A stretch of DNA of 44,047 nucleotides from Nitrospirota bacterium. Lineage in GTDB: Bacteria; Nitrospirota; Thermodesulfovibrionia; SZUA-242. Each line of letters opens with the position of its first letter. The first letter of the stretch is position 1. The stretch is from the NCBI GenBank assembly GCA_003235715.1, contig QJVM01000051.1:1-44047 (forward strand). Reading direction: 5' to 3'. This document shows positions 1-7,778 of the stretch, one piece after another. Position numbers and translations under genes: made by a program. A model generated the notes under the pieces. The model worked only from the letters and a program-made list of their open reading frames with translations, was not told the DNA's origin and searched no databases.

Positions 1-14
1 AGACCCTGTAACCC

Positions 15-1427
15 ATGTCTGAACCCATACGCGTTCGATTTGCACCGAGCCCCACCGGATACCTTCATATCGGGGGCGCGAGAACCGCGCTCTTCAACTG
101 GCTTTATGCCCGGGCCACCGGGGGAACCTTTATTCTGCGCATCGAGGATACCGATCGGGACCGTTCCACGGATGATTACATCCAGGCCATCCTGGAGGGC
201 ATGGAGTGGCTGGGCCTCACACATGATGAGGGTCCGTACCGCCAGACCGACCGGATGGACAGCTATCGCAGACACCTGGACCGGATGCTCTCGGAAGGGA
301 AGGCATATTACTGTTACTGCACCAAGGAAGAACTCGAAGAGAAGAGGTCTCTGGCCGCGGCCAGCAAGCAGGAGTACGGTTACGACGGCACCTGCCGCGA
401 CCGGAAGAACCCCCGGGAAGGTATTACGCCCGTTATCCGTTTCCGGATGCCGCCCGGTCTCACGGTCTTTGAAGACCTGATCCGGGGACACATCCGTTTT
501 GAGAACAGTCAGTTCGATGATTTCATCATCGCCCGGGCCGATGGCACGCCCGTATACAACTTCGTGGTCGTGGTGGATGACCTCGATATGGGAATCACGC
601 ATATCATTCGGGGCGATGACCATATCAATAATACGCCCAAGCAGATACAGCTCTATCGCGCGCTGGGCGACCGGGAACCCCCCAAGTTTGCCCACCTGCC
701 CATGATTCTCGGGTCTGACAAAACGCGTCTGTCCAAGCGGCACGGAGCCACCTCCGTCATGGCCTACAAAGAGATGGGCTACCTGCCCGAGGCCCTCAAT
801 AACTACCTGGTCCGGCTCGGCTGGTCCCATGGCGACCAGGAAGTCTTTTCGATGAAGGAGATGATCGAAAAATTCTCCTTCGAGAATATTGGCAAGGCGG
901 CGGCCGTCTTCAATCCCGAGAAACTGCTCTGGCTGAACGGACATTACATCCGGAACACGGACCCGGCAAAGCTTGCGGAACTGCTGTTCCCCTTCCTGGA
1001 GCCTCGTGGGCTGACCGCCGGGGAGCAGGCGCGCAACCCCGCATGGCTCGCCAAGGCGGTGGCCACACTCAAGGAGAGAAGCCAGACCCTGGTGGAGATG
1101 GCGGACCAGATGAGGTACTACCTTGCAGATGAGATCGACTTCGATGAGAAGTCGGCGTCAAAATTCCTCACGCCGGATAGCGTGCCCGTTCTCTCGCTGC
1201 TCCGGGAACGACTGGCCGGACTGGAAAACTTCTCACACGACGGATTGGAGTCCCTCTTCAAGGCCTTGTGCGAGGAGAAGGGGCTCAAACTCAAAAACCT
1301 GGCCCAGCCTGCCCGTGTGGCGCTGACGGGCGGCACCGCCAGCCCGGGCATCTATGAACTGATCGAGGTCATGGGCAAAACCATGACCCTGAACCGGCTG
1401 GACAAAGCCATCACGCGCCTCGGATGA
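15..1427 (+). CDS. gltX: Glutamyl-tRNA synthetase
   Basis: Cytoplasmic class I aminoacyl-tRNA synthetase that charges tRNA-Glu with glutamate. The N-terminal Rossmann core opens with APSPTGYLHIGGARTAL, which contains the HIGH-type motif, and the KMSKR-type motif appears as LSKRH around residue 242. A CYC pair near residue 100 and a later TCRD resemble the zinc site of bacterial GluRS, with Asp where E. coli has His. The length of 470 residues is typical and the protein is complete. The stop overlaps the start of the next gene by 4 bp (ATGA), so the two are probably translated together. Only 14 bases lie upstream in the window, so the promoter is not visible. A tRNA-Gln mischarging role (non-discriminating GluRS) cannot be excluded. 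Confidence 0.97.
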   Translation: MSEPIRVRFAPSPTGYLHIGGARTALFNWLYARATGGTFILRIEDTDRDRSTDDYIQAILEGMEWLGLTHDEGPYRQTDRMDSYRRHLDRMLSEGKAYYCYCTKEELEEKRSLAAASKQEYGYDGTCRDRKNPREGITPVIRFRMPPGLTVFEDLIRGHIRFENSQFDDFIIARADGTPVYNFVVVVDDLDMGITHIIRGDDHINNTPKQIQLYRALGDREPPKFAHLPMILGSDKTRLSKRHGATSVMAYKEMGYLPEALNNYLVRLGWSHGDQEVFSMKEMIEKFSFENIGKAAAVFNPEKLLWLNGHYIRNTDPAKLAELLFPFLEPRGLTAGEQARNPAWLAKAVATLKERSQTLVEMADQMRYYLADEIDFDEKSASKFLTPDSVPVLSLLRERLAGLENFSHDGLESLFKALCEEKGLKLKNLAQPARVALTGGTASPGIYELIEVMGKTMTLNRLDKAITRLG

Positions 1428-2776
1428 ACTCCTGGTCGCCCGTATCCTGGAGGCAGAAGCCGGCCACACAGATCCCGGTCTATCCTTCACAAGACGCCCT
1501 GGATGCCGCGCTTGAAGAGCTTGCCGTGCTGCCTCCGCTGGTCACAGTCTGGGAAATCGAGGCCCTCAAATCCAAGATTGCGGAGGCCGCCGACGGTCGG
1601 GCCTTTATGCTCCAGGGCGGGGACTGTGCCGAAAGCTTTGCCGACTGCACCCGCTCGGCCGTCCTGAACAAGCTTAAGATCCTTCTTCAGATGAGCGTGA
1701 TTCTGGTTCACGGGCTGGACCGACGGGTCATACGGGTGGGCCGGTTTGCAGGCCAATACGCGAAACCGCGCTCCGCGGACACGGAAACCCGGGACGGCGT
1801 CACCCTCCCCAGTTACCGGGGGGACCTCATCAATCACATCGGCTTCACGCCCGAGGAAAGAACACCGGATCCGGCTCTCCTGCTTCGGGGGTATGAGCGG
1901 GCCGCCCTGACGCTGAACTACGTGAGGTCCCTCGTCGAGGGGGGGTTTGCGGATCTGCATCATCCTGAGAACTGGGACCTCGAGTTTGTGGGCCATTCCC
2001 CCCTGGCCGAGGAATACCGGAAGGCGGTATCCGAGATCAGCCGCTCCGTTCATTTCATGGAGGCGATCCTTGGCACCCGGGCCTTTGAGGTCAACCGGGT
2101 GGATTTCTACGCCGGCCATGAGGCCCTCCACCTTTATTACGAAGAGGCCCATACGAAACAAACCGCAGGGTACGAAGGGTGGTACAACCTCACCACGCAT
2201 TTCCCGTGGATCGGCGCCCGCACGGTCGATATCCATTCGGCTCACGTCGAATACATGAGGGGCATCCGGAATCCCATCGGAATCAAGGTGGGGCCGGCCA
2301 TGACGCCGGAGGGACTCACGCATCTGCTATCCGTTCTCAATCCGATGCTTGAACCGGGACGCATCACCCTCATCCACCGCTTCGGAGTGCAGAAGATCCA
2401 ATCCGTCCTGCCGCCCCTGGTGGAGGCGGTCCGGAACAGCGGCCATCCGGTTCTCTGGATCTCCGACCCTATGCACGGAAACACCATCACCACAGCGGAC
2501 GGGGTCAAGACCCGCAGGTTCGAACACATCCTGGCCGAACTTCGCTATGCCTTTGTCATTCACAACGACCTCGGCTCACGGCTTGGCGGAGTGCATTTCG
2601 AACTGACCGGCGAAAATGTGACGGAATGTGTCGGCGGTGCACGGGGATTGAGTGAAGCGGATCTTCACAAGGCCTATCGATCCCAGGTCGACCCCAGGCT
2701 CAACTACGAACAGGCCGTGGAGATGGCCATGCTCATCGTGGATCTGGCCCAGACGGACCCTCCGTCCCAAACCTGA
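1424..2776 (+). CDS. Class II 3-deoxy-7-phosphoheptulonate (DAHP) synthase
   Basis: Catalyses the first shikimate-pathway step, condensing phosphoenolpyruvate and erythrose 4-phosphate. It is the plant/Mycobacterium (class II) type, not the E. coli AroFGH type. Family hallmarks are visible: an SPVSWR start, QGGDCAESF (metal-binding Cys), RVGRFAGQYAKPRS, LHHPENWDLEFV, ISDPMHGNT (metal-binding His) and FELTGENVTEC (metal-binding Glu). The length of 450 residues is normal, with no obvious regulatory extension at the N terminus. The ATG overlaps the gltX stop as ATGA, which suggests translational coupling. A strong hairpin terminator follows about 145 bp downstream. Coupling aromatic synthesis to a tRNA synthetase looks like neighbourhood rather than shared function. 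Confidence 0.95.
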   Translation: MNSWSPVSWRQKPATQIPVYPSQDALDAALEELAVLPPLVTVWEIEALKSKIAEAADGRAFMLQGGDCAESFADCTRSAVLNKLKILLQMSVILVHGLDRRVIRVGRFAGQYAKPRSADTETRDGVTLPSYRGDLINHIGFTPEERTPDPALLLRGYERAALTLNYVRSLVEGGFADLHHPENWDLEFVGHSPLAEEYRKAVSEISRSVHFMEAILGTRAFEVNRVDFYAGHEALHLYYEEAHTKQTAGYEGWYNLTTHFPWIGARTVDIHSAHVEYMRGIRNPIGIKVGPAMTPEGLTHLLSVLNPMLEPGRITLIHRFGVQKIQSVLPPLVEAVRNSGHPVLWISDPMHGNTITTADGVKTRRFEHILAELRYAFVIHNDLGSRLGGVHFELTGENVTECVGGARGLSEADLHKAYRSQVDPRLNYEQAVEMAMLIVDLAQTDPPSQT

Positions 2777-2918
2777 GCTCTCTTGACACCGCCGGATACG
2801 CGGCACCCCCATCCGTCCCCCTGCGCCACCATTCCCCCCCTTCTAACCAAAAGGCTGGAGAACTCGCGGATGACCCTATGGGTTGCGGGCTCGCTCAGGA
2901 AAGGGGCCGGCAAAAAGA

Positions 2919-2948
2919 AGCGGGGCCGTTCGGCCCCGCCTTTATTTC
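2919..2948. terminator. Bidirectional intrinsic terminator
   Basis: A perfect inverted repeat GCGGGGCC-GTTC-GGCCCCGC is flanked by T-rich sequence on both strands (CTTTATTT on plus, TTCTTTTTG on minus). It sits between the convergent DAHP synthase and nrfA genes and would stop transcription from both sides. Nothing else is seen in the 190-bp gap. Confidence 0.85.
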
Positions 2949-2966
2949 GGCTGGGTTGCCGCTGGG

Positions 2967-4451
2967 CTACATCTTCTTGATCATGAGGATTCGGTCCGTA
3001 ATGCCGTAGGGGTCCTCGACCTCCACGCCCGCCTGTGCCATCAACTGCTTCTTGCCCCTGTTGTTCAAATACTTATCAAGCTCCAGGTCGACCACCATGG
3101 GGACCTCCACACCTGCCTGGGTGAGCGCCTGTCGGAGAAGGGCCTCGGCCTTGCCGGCGAACCCCACCGCATCGCCCAGGATCCGTGCCGCCTCCGTAGG
3201 ATTATGGAAGCCGACTGAGTTCTCCGCGCCCACATAAAGGGACCGGAAGAACGCTTCCATGTAGAAATCCTTCGCTTTCTCATAGAATTCGGGGTCAATG
3301 TTCTTTCCCGCGGCCTGGGCCGCGTGGGTCTGCTCCAGCAGTTTCGCCACCGTGGCGGTCGCATACCCGGCTCGCAGCATCAGGGAAACGGTCCGGTCCT
3401 GAATCGCGAATACCTGTTCCCGCAGCCACTCGACACTCTCCGTGTGGCACTGCATGCAGGCCTTCAGGTCCTCCTTCAGAGGGCTCGTTACCCGATGGTT
3501 CGACGCCTTGACCGCACCCACCTTGGTATAGGACATATGGCAATCCGCACAGGCCGCTCCGGCCTTCCAGTGGACGCTGTTCATCGAGAAGAGTTCGAAC
3601 TCCGGATGACGCATAAACGGCATCTTGAATCCCGTCACCTTCTGCGTCCATTCCCCTACACTCTTATCCTCCCGGATTTGTTTGATGATGTTCTCCACCG
3701 GGATGTTTCCCCAGGAACTGCCCTGCCACGGGAAGTAAATGCCCACCGATTTCTTGTTTTCGTCCTTCTTGATGTTATAGGTCACATGGCACTGGCCACA
3801 CACCACACTCCGCATCTCCTGATGCGTCAGCTTGTTCGGATCCACGCCGATGGCTTCCAGCGCCTTCACCAGCGTGAAGCCCCTGGAGATCTTCAGGGAC
3901 ATATCCTTGTTGTCATGACAATCCACGCACGCCACCCCCAGTTCCTGATGCTTCTCCGGAATCATCAGGCGGACCTCGTTCCAGGGTTTGCTGTAGTAAT
4001 CAATCCCGTGCTCGGCTTCCAGCTTTGGGGCATAGGGCGTCTTGCATGTCAGGCACACCCCGCCGGCGCCAACCCGTGAGGGATCGATCTCGATCTGGTC
4101 CTTCAGCATATACAGATGCCCCCGGGGCTCGTTGTATTCCACCCCGAAGCCCCAGCCGTTGAAAAGCAGGGCCATGAACGGAAATTCAGACAATTTGTCA
4201 TACGTAATATTGTCAGCGTCGAACCCCTTCTTGTAACGGCTCTTGCCCGCCGGCGTGGCCTCCCCCGTCTTCTTCCAGAGTTCATATTCCGTGGGATAGG
4301 CTTTCCCCCATTCCGCCGGGTCCATCTCCCCGTCGGGGATAGTGACCGCCTTGACCTGCTGGGGTTTGGGCTGCTGACAGGCAGGCATCAACATGAACGG
4401 GACGACCACAACCATCAACAGAGCCACCATCAGAAAGACATTCCTCTTCAT
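2967..4451 (-). CDS. nrfA: Cytochrome c nitrite reductase, catalytic subunit (ammonia-forming)
   Basis: Pentahaem periplasmic enzyme that reduces nitrite to ammonium with six electrons. The catalytic haem site is the unusual CLTCK (residues 133-137), followed by four CXXCH sites: CVDCH (175), CGQCH (218), CADCH (301) and CMQCH (332). The active-site Tyr is probably in CHVTY and the His in RHPEFELFS. The N-terminus is a hydrophobic signal ending MPAC, which looks like a lipobox, so the enzyme may be membrane anchored. The start has a strong AAGGAGG site. It lies 16 bp downstream of nrfH, giving the nrfHA order usual outside the enterobacteria. The length of 494 residues matches the family. Confidence 0.96.
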   Translation of the reverse strand: MKRNVFLMVALLMVVVVPFMLMPACQQPKPQQVKAVTIPDGEMDPAEWGKAYPTEYELWKKTGEATPAGKSRYKKGFDADNITYDKLSEFPFMALLFNGWGFGVEYNEPRGHLYMLKDQIEIDPSRVGAGGVCLTCKTPYAPKLEAEHGIDYYSKPWNEVRLMIPEKHQELGVACVDCHDNKDMSLKISRGFTLVKALEAIGVDPNKLTHQEMRSVVCGQCHVTYNIKKDENKKSVGIYFPWQGSSWGNIPVENIIKQIREDKSVGEWTQKVTGFKMPFMRHPEFELFSMNSVHWKAGAACADCHMSYTKVGAVKASNHRVTSPLKEDLKACMQCHTESVEWLREQVFAIQDRTVSLMLRAGYATATVAKLLEQTHAAQAAGKNIDPEFYEKAKDFYMEAFFRSLYVGAENSVGFHNPTEAARILGDAVGFAGKAEALLRQALTQAGVEVPMVVDLELDKYLNNRGKKQLMAQAGVEVEDPYGITDRILMIKKM

Positions 4452-4467
4452 GGGTTCCCCCTCCTTT

Positions 4468-4932
4468 CTACAAGGTTGCCATGGCTCCGGTGCGCTTGTG
4501 CGCGAGCCTTCGATGGCAATCCCAGCACTGCCTTTCCTGGTTAATCATGGACACCGTGGTTTCATGACAGCGGATGCAGTTGGCCTGGAGCACTTCCCGG
4601 CCGTGGTCCGTGATGCGGATGGTGTCAGGGGCCAGCCCTGAGTAGAAGAAGCCTACATCCTTCATGCCGTCGATGGCTTTCCAGACGTAGTGCGCGGCCC
4701 GGTTTTCATTGGGCAGGTGACAATCGACACACTTGCCTCTCCTGTGCGCGCCGGCGTGGGACCAGGCCTCGAATTCCGCTTCCATGACGTGGCACCCCCC
4801 GCAGAATATCGGGGCCTCGGTCTTGGCCATCAGCTTGGGCGGCCCGAAAAACAGGAAGGCAAACAGCGCGGCACCTGCCGCAATGACGACCAGGAGAACT
4901 CCCATCACCCTTCCGTAGCGTCCTTTACCCAT
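4468..4932 (-). CDS. nrfH: Cytochrome c nitrite reductase, membrane quinol-oxidising subunit
   Basis: NapC/NirT-type tetrahaem cytochrome that takes electrons from menaquinol and hands them to NrfA. One N-terminal membrane helix is followed by four CXXCH motifs: CGGCH, CVDCH, CIRCH and CWDCH. The Met in CGGCHVME fits the Met-ligated first haem known for NrfH. The track starts at a GTG (4941). I prefer the ATG nine bases downstream because GGGGGTGAG sits at the right distance, giving 154 residues. It is first in the nrfHA operon. No clear FNR palindrome was found upstream, although a sigma-70-like promoter was. Confidence 0.94.
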   Translation of the reverse strand: MGKGRYGRVMGVLLVVIAAGAALFAFLFFGPPKLMAKTEAPIFCGGCHVMEAEFEAWSHAGAHRRGKCVDCHLPNENRAAHYVWKAIDGMKDVGFFYSGLAPDTIRITDHGREVLQANCIRCHETTVSMINQERQCWDCHRRLAHKRTGAMATL

Positions 4933-5025
4933 AGTTCTCACCCCCTTTTCAGGTGGACGGTTCGTTACGCAATGACAGGGTCCGTGTTCTTCGACAGATA
5001 TCGACTACTCCCTCCTTGTAGCCCA

Positions 5026-5053
5026 AGTCTATCAAAATTCCATTACCAGTCAA
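5026..5053 (-). promoter_or_regulatory. Candidate promoter of nrfHA
   Basis: Reading the minus strand, TTGACT (5048-5053) is followed by a 16-bp spacer and TAGACT (5026-5031), about 95 bp before the nrfH start. The rest of the 300-bp gap (4942-5240) shows no gene, no convincing FNR or NsrR palindrome and no clear terminator for the endopeptidase gene upstream. The call rests on consensus match by eye. Confidence 0.4.
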
Positions 5054-5240
5054 TCTCATAATCAACAAGAGGAGACCCAACGCTTCCGTTGCAGAAGCCT
5101 TGGGGCAAATCGCAGGGTCAAAACGTTGTGAATCAACGAGTTAGGGCCATTCGAAAGCAACAGGCGGGATACGGGAACATCGGGGCAAACTCGGCCGGGA
5201 GACCACGTCCGATTTGAACAGGGAAAAACAGGAAGAAAGG

Positions 5241-6152
5241 TTAGATCTGTCTGCCGTTGACGACGCGCTCCAGCCACTTGCGGATGCGGTTGGCATCACC
5301 CATGGGCGTAAGCTTTCCCCACGAATCCAGGAGCACAATCACCAGCGGACGTTCCGCGATCCAGGTCTGCATCACCAGGCATTTCCCGGCCTCATGAATG
5401 AATCCTGTCTTGGAAACGTCAATGCGCCAGTTGTCATTGCGCACGAGGGCATTGGTATTGCCGAATTCCCGAGTACGCCCCTTGACCTCCACCTTGTACT
5501 TCTCCGTGGTGGAAAAGGTGCGAATGGTGGGGTACGTCGCAGCCTCGCTGATCAGTTCGACGAGGTCCCGGGCCGTCGATACATTCCGGGCCGATATTCC
5601 GGTGGGATCGAAAAAGACCGTACCGCGAAGCCCCAGTTCCCCCGCCTTCCGGTTCATGGTTTTCACAAATTCGGCCTTTCCGCCCGGGTAATGCCGAGCC
5701 AGGGCTGAGGCCGCACGGTTCTCCGAGGCCATCAGGGCGAGCCTCAACATATCACCCCGCTTGAGTCTGGAGCCCACGGGGAGCCTGGAGGCACTCCAGC
5801 GTATCCGGTCCACGTCATCGCGGGTTACCGTGAGCTCTTCCTCGAAATCCTGTCCGGCATCGAGCACCACCATGGACGTCATCAGTTTGGTAATGGACGC
5901 GATGGGCACGACCGCGTCGGAATTCTTTTCATAAAGCACAGAACCGTCGGACAGGTCGGCCACGATGGCTGAGGCCGAACGAAGCGCAGGACGCCGGACC
6001 TTGGCCATCTCGATGGTACCGGCAAGGGTTATCCCTGGTGGCTCGGGCCGAAAAACGGGAAGCGCCGGACTTTCTCCGGCCAGAGTCCCTGCGGGAGAAA
6101 CGAGAAATGCGTTGACCGCGAGACCAAAGATCAAGGTATAGGCTTTCTTCAC
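5241..6152 (-). CDS. pbpG: D-alanyl-D-alanine endopeptidase (PBP7/PbpG type, S11 family)
   Basis: Periplasmic low-molecular-weight penicillin-binding protein that cleaves D-Ala-meso-DAP cross-links in peptidoglycan. A signal peptide covers roughly residues 1-26. All three serine-acyltransferase motifs are present: SITK (86-89), SEN (143-145) and KTG within DVSKTGFIHEAGK. The length of 303 residues matches PbpG, and there is no long C-terminal beta domain or amphipathic anchor as in PBP5, so endopeptidase is favoured over carboxypeptidase. The start is GTG with only a weak ribosome site. A good promoter lies about 60 bp upstream, so the gene is probably monocistronic. Confidence 0.88.
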   Translation of the reverse strand: MKKAYTLIFGLAVNAFLVSPAGTLAGESPALPVFRPEPPGITLAGTIEMAKVRRPALRSASAIVADLSDGSVLYEKNSDAVVPIASITKLMTSMVVLDAGQDFEEELTVTRDDVDRIRWSASRLPVGSRLKRGDMLRLALMASENRAASALARHYPGGKAEFVKTMNRKAGELGLRGTVFFDPTGISARNVSTARDLVELISEAATYPTIRTFSTTEKYKVEVKGRTREFGNTNALVRNDNWRIDVSKTGFIHEAGKCLVMQTWIAERPLVIVLLDSWGKLTPMGDANRIRKWLERVVNGRQI

Positions 6153-6213
6153 TGTTCAACCTGGCGAATCGGTATTGGGCCGGCCAGTGATAGCCGGTGG
6201 CACGACCGCGGAC

Positions 6214-6242
6214 ATTCTATACTGAAAACCATTTAATGTGAA
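6214..6242 (-). promoter_or_regulatory. Candidate sigma-70-type promoter of pbpG
   Basis: On the minus strand TTCACA (6237-6242), a 17-bp spacer and TAGAAT (6214-6219) each match consensus at 5 of 6 positions. The expected start of transcription gives a leader of about 55 nt. The remainder of the 259-bp divergent gap holds only the -10 element of the next gene. Confidence 0.55.
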
Positions 6243-6393
6243 CCCCTTACACGGAATCCCCTTCTTTTCGGCTTGAAGTTTTGGAATATACAGCCCCCCT
6301 TAATGGCCTTACAGGACCCGTTTTGTCCGGAGTTCAGGGTGGCCCCGAGCGTCCCGGCAGGGACAAAGCAGATCGAACAACCTGTTCCTGCCC

Positions 6394-6399
6394 TATAAT
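6394..6399 (+). promoter_or_regulatory. TATAAT -10 element close to the yihY-type start codon
   Basis: A perfect TATAAT ends 12 nt before the ATG of the BrkB-family gene. Transcription would begin near 6406, leaving about six leader bases and no room for a Shine-Dalgarno site. No good -35 is seen at 16-18 bp. This suggests a leaderless or nearly leaderless mRNA. Confidence 0.45.
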
Positions 6400-6411
6400 G
6401 ACGGCACAGTC

Positions 6412-7770
6412 ATGACACACACACGAAGCGAAAAGCCTCGACGTTTCTGGCGGCGCATCTGGGACACGGACCCGACAGGACAGCCGGCTATCAAGGCCGT
6501 GTGCATCCGGAGCCTGCGCGTGTTTCACGTGGTGGTACAGGAGGTCTCGGGTGGACACCTCACCATCAGGGCCCAAAGCCTGGTTTATACCAGTCTGCTC
6601 TCCCTGGTCCCGCTTCTGGCAGTGAGTTTTTCCGTCTTGAAGGGGCTTGGAATTCATGCCCGTTACGAGATCGTGCTTTACTATTTTCTCGAACCTCTCG
6701 GAGACCCCGGCGTGGAGTTGTCCATGACGCTGATCGGGTTCGTCGAGAACGCCCAGGCGGGAATCATTGGAACGGTCGGTCTGGCCTTCCTCTTCTATAC
6801 GGTCTTCTCCCTGGTGAGCAAGGTTGAGGAATCCCTGAACGACATCTGGTACGAGAAGAACAAGAAGCTGTGCCTGACGAGGTTTGCCACGTATATCAGC
6901 GTGATCCTGGCGGCTCCCCTGCTTGTGGCTTTAGCCGCCGGTTTTGCCGCCACGTTCCGGGAAATCGCGGTAGTCAAGAGTCTCATGGAGAGGTCCGGTT
7001 TGGTTTCGGTCCTGCCGGTCTTCAGCAAACTGCTGTTTCTTGCCATTGTCTCCGCTTCCTTTACGTTGATTTACGCCGTGCTGCCCAATGCCCGCGTCCG
7101 ACCCGTCCCCGCCCTGACCGGGGGCATCTTTGCGGGCACGTCCTGGCTCGTCACGGGTTGGCTCTTTGCCCGTTTCGTGGCCACCTCCGCCCGATACTCG
7201 GCCATCTACTCCAGTTTCGCCACGATTATCCTGTTTCTCATCTGGCTCTACTGGAGCTTTCTGATTCTGCTCCTGGGCGCAAAGGCCGCCTTCTACACGC
7301 AGTACCCCGGACTTCACAGGGCCGTTCGCTTGAAAACCGTCGGGGTTTCCGACGCCGAAGCATGCGCCTTGCGGACGATGTACATCCTCTCCAGAAACTT
7401 CCATGAAGGAATTCCTCCCCCCGGTATCGAGTCCCTCGTCAGGAACCTGCGCATGCCCTTTGAACTGGTCAAGGACGTTCTGGCCGCCCTCGAGAGTCGC
7501 GGTCTCGTGGTCAAAGTGGCCGAGTCCAGCGAGCAAACCTGGCTGCCGGCGCGGGATGCAGAGAGCATCACCGTACGGGAAACCCTCGAATCGGTGGGCG
7601 TCGTTGGAAGGAGAGAAGCACGCGGGGCCACAACGGAGAACCCGGTGTGGAGCCTGCTCGCGGAATCAGACCGTATACGAAACGAGTTTCTCGATAACAA
7701 GACCCTGGGCCAGATGGTGAGGTCGGAAGGCGAAAGGAGAGAGGAAACCGGTTCGAATGAGACCCGATAA
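6412..7770 (+). CDS. YihY/BrkB-family inner-membrane protein with C-terminal winged-helix-like extension
   Basis: Polytopic membrane protein of the family once misnamed ribonuclease BN; its molecular role is unsettled. Residues about 40-300 carry the family pattern: the SLLSLVPLLAV helix, the GTVGLAFLFYTVFSLVSKVEESLN region, an ILAAPLLVALAAGFA helix, and the conserved YSAIYSSFATIILFLIWLYWSF stretch. Residues about 310-400 are soluble and look like a helix-turn-helix or winged-helix segment (PFELVKDVLAALESRGLVV), which longer family members also have. The tail is charged and variable. The gene ends 8 bp from the convergent AsmA-like gene. Whether the extension binds DNA or protein cannot be told from sequence. 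Confidence 0.85.
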   Translation: MTHTRSEKPRRFWRRIWDTDPTGQPAIKAVCIRSLRVFHVVVQEVSGGHLTIRAQSLVYTSLLSLVPLLAVSFSVLKGLGIHARYEIVLYYFLEPLGDPGVELSMTLIGFVENAQAGIIGTVGLAFLFYTVFSLVSKVEESLNDIWYEKNKKLCLTRFATYISVILAAPLLVALAAGFAATFREIAVVKSLMERSGLVSVLPVFSKLLFLAIVSASFTLIYAVLPNARVRPVPALTGGIFAGTSWLVTGWLFARFVATSARYSAIYSSFATIILFLIWLYWSFLILLLGAKAAFYTQYPGLHRAVRLKTVGVSDAEACALRTMYILSRNFHEGIPPPGIESLVRNLRMPFELVKDVLAALESRGLVVKVAESSEQTWLPARDAESITVRETLESVGVVGRREARGATTENPVWSLLAESDRIRNEFLDNKTLGQMVRSEGERREETGSNETR

Positions 7771-7778
7771 GGGAGGGC

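Noticed and set aside
4942-5240. FNR-like site for nrfHA
   Set aside because: TTGAT-type half sites occur (TTGATTATGAGATTGA on the minus strand), but they do not form the TTGAT-N4-ATCAA palindrome.
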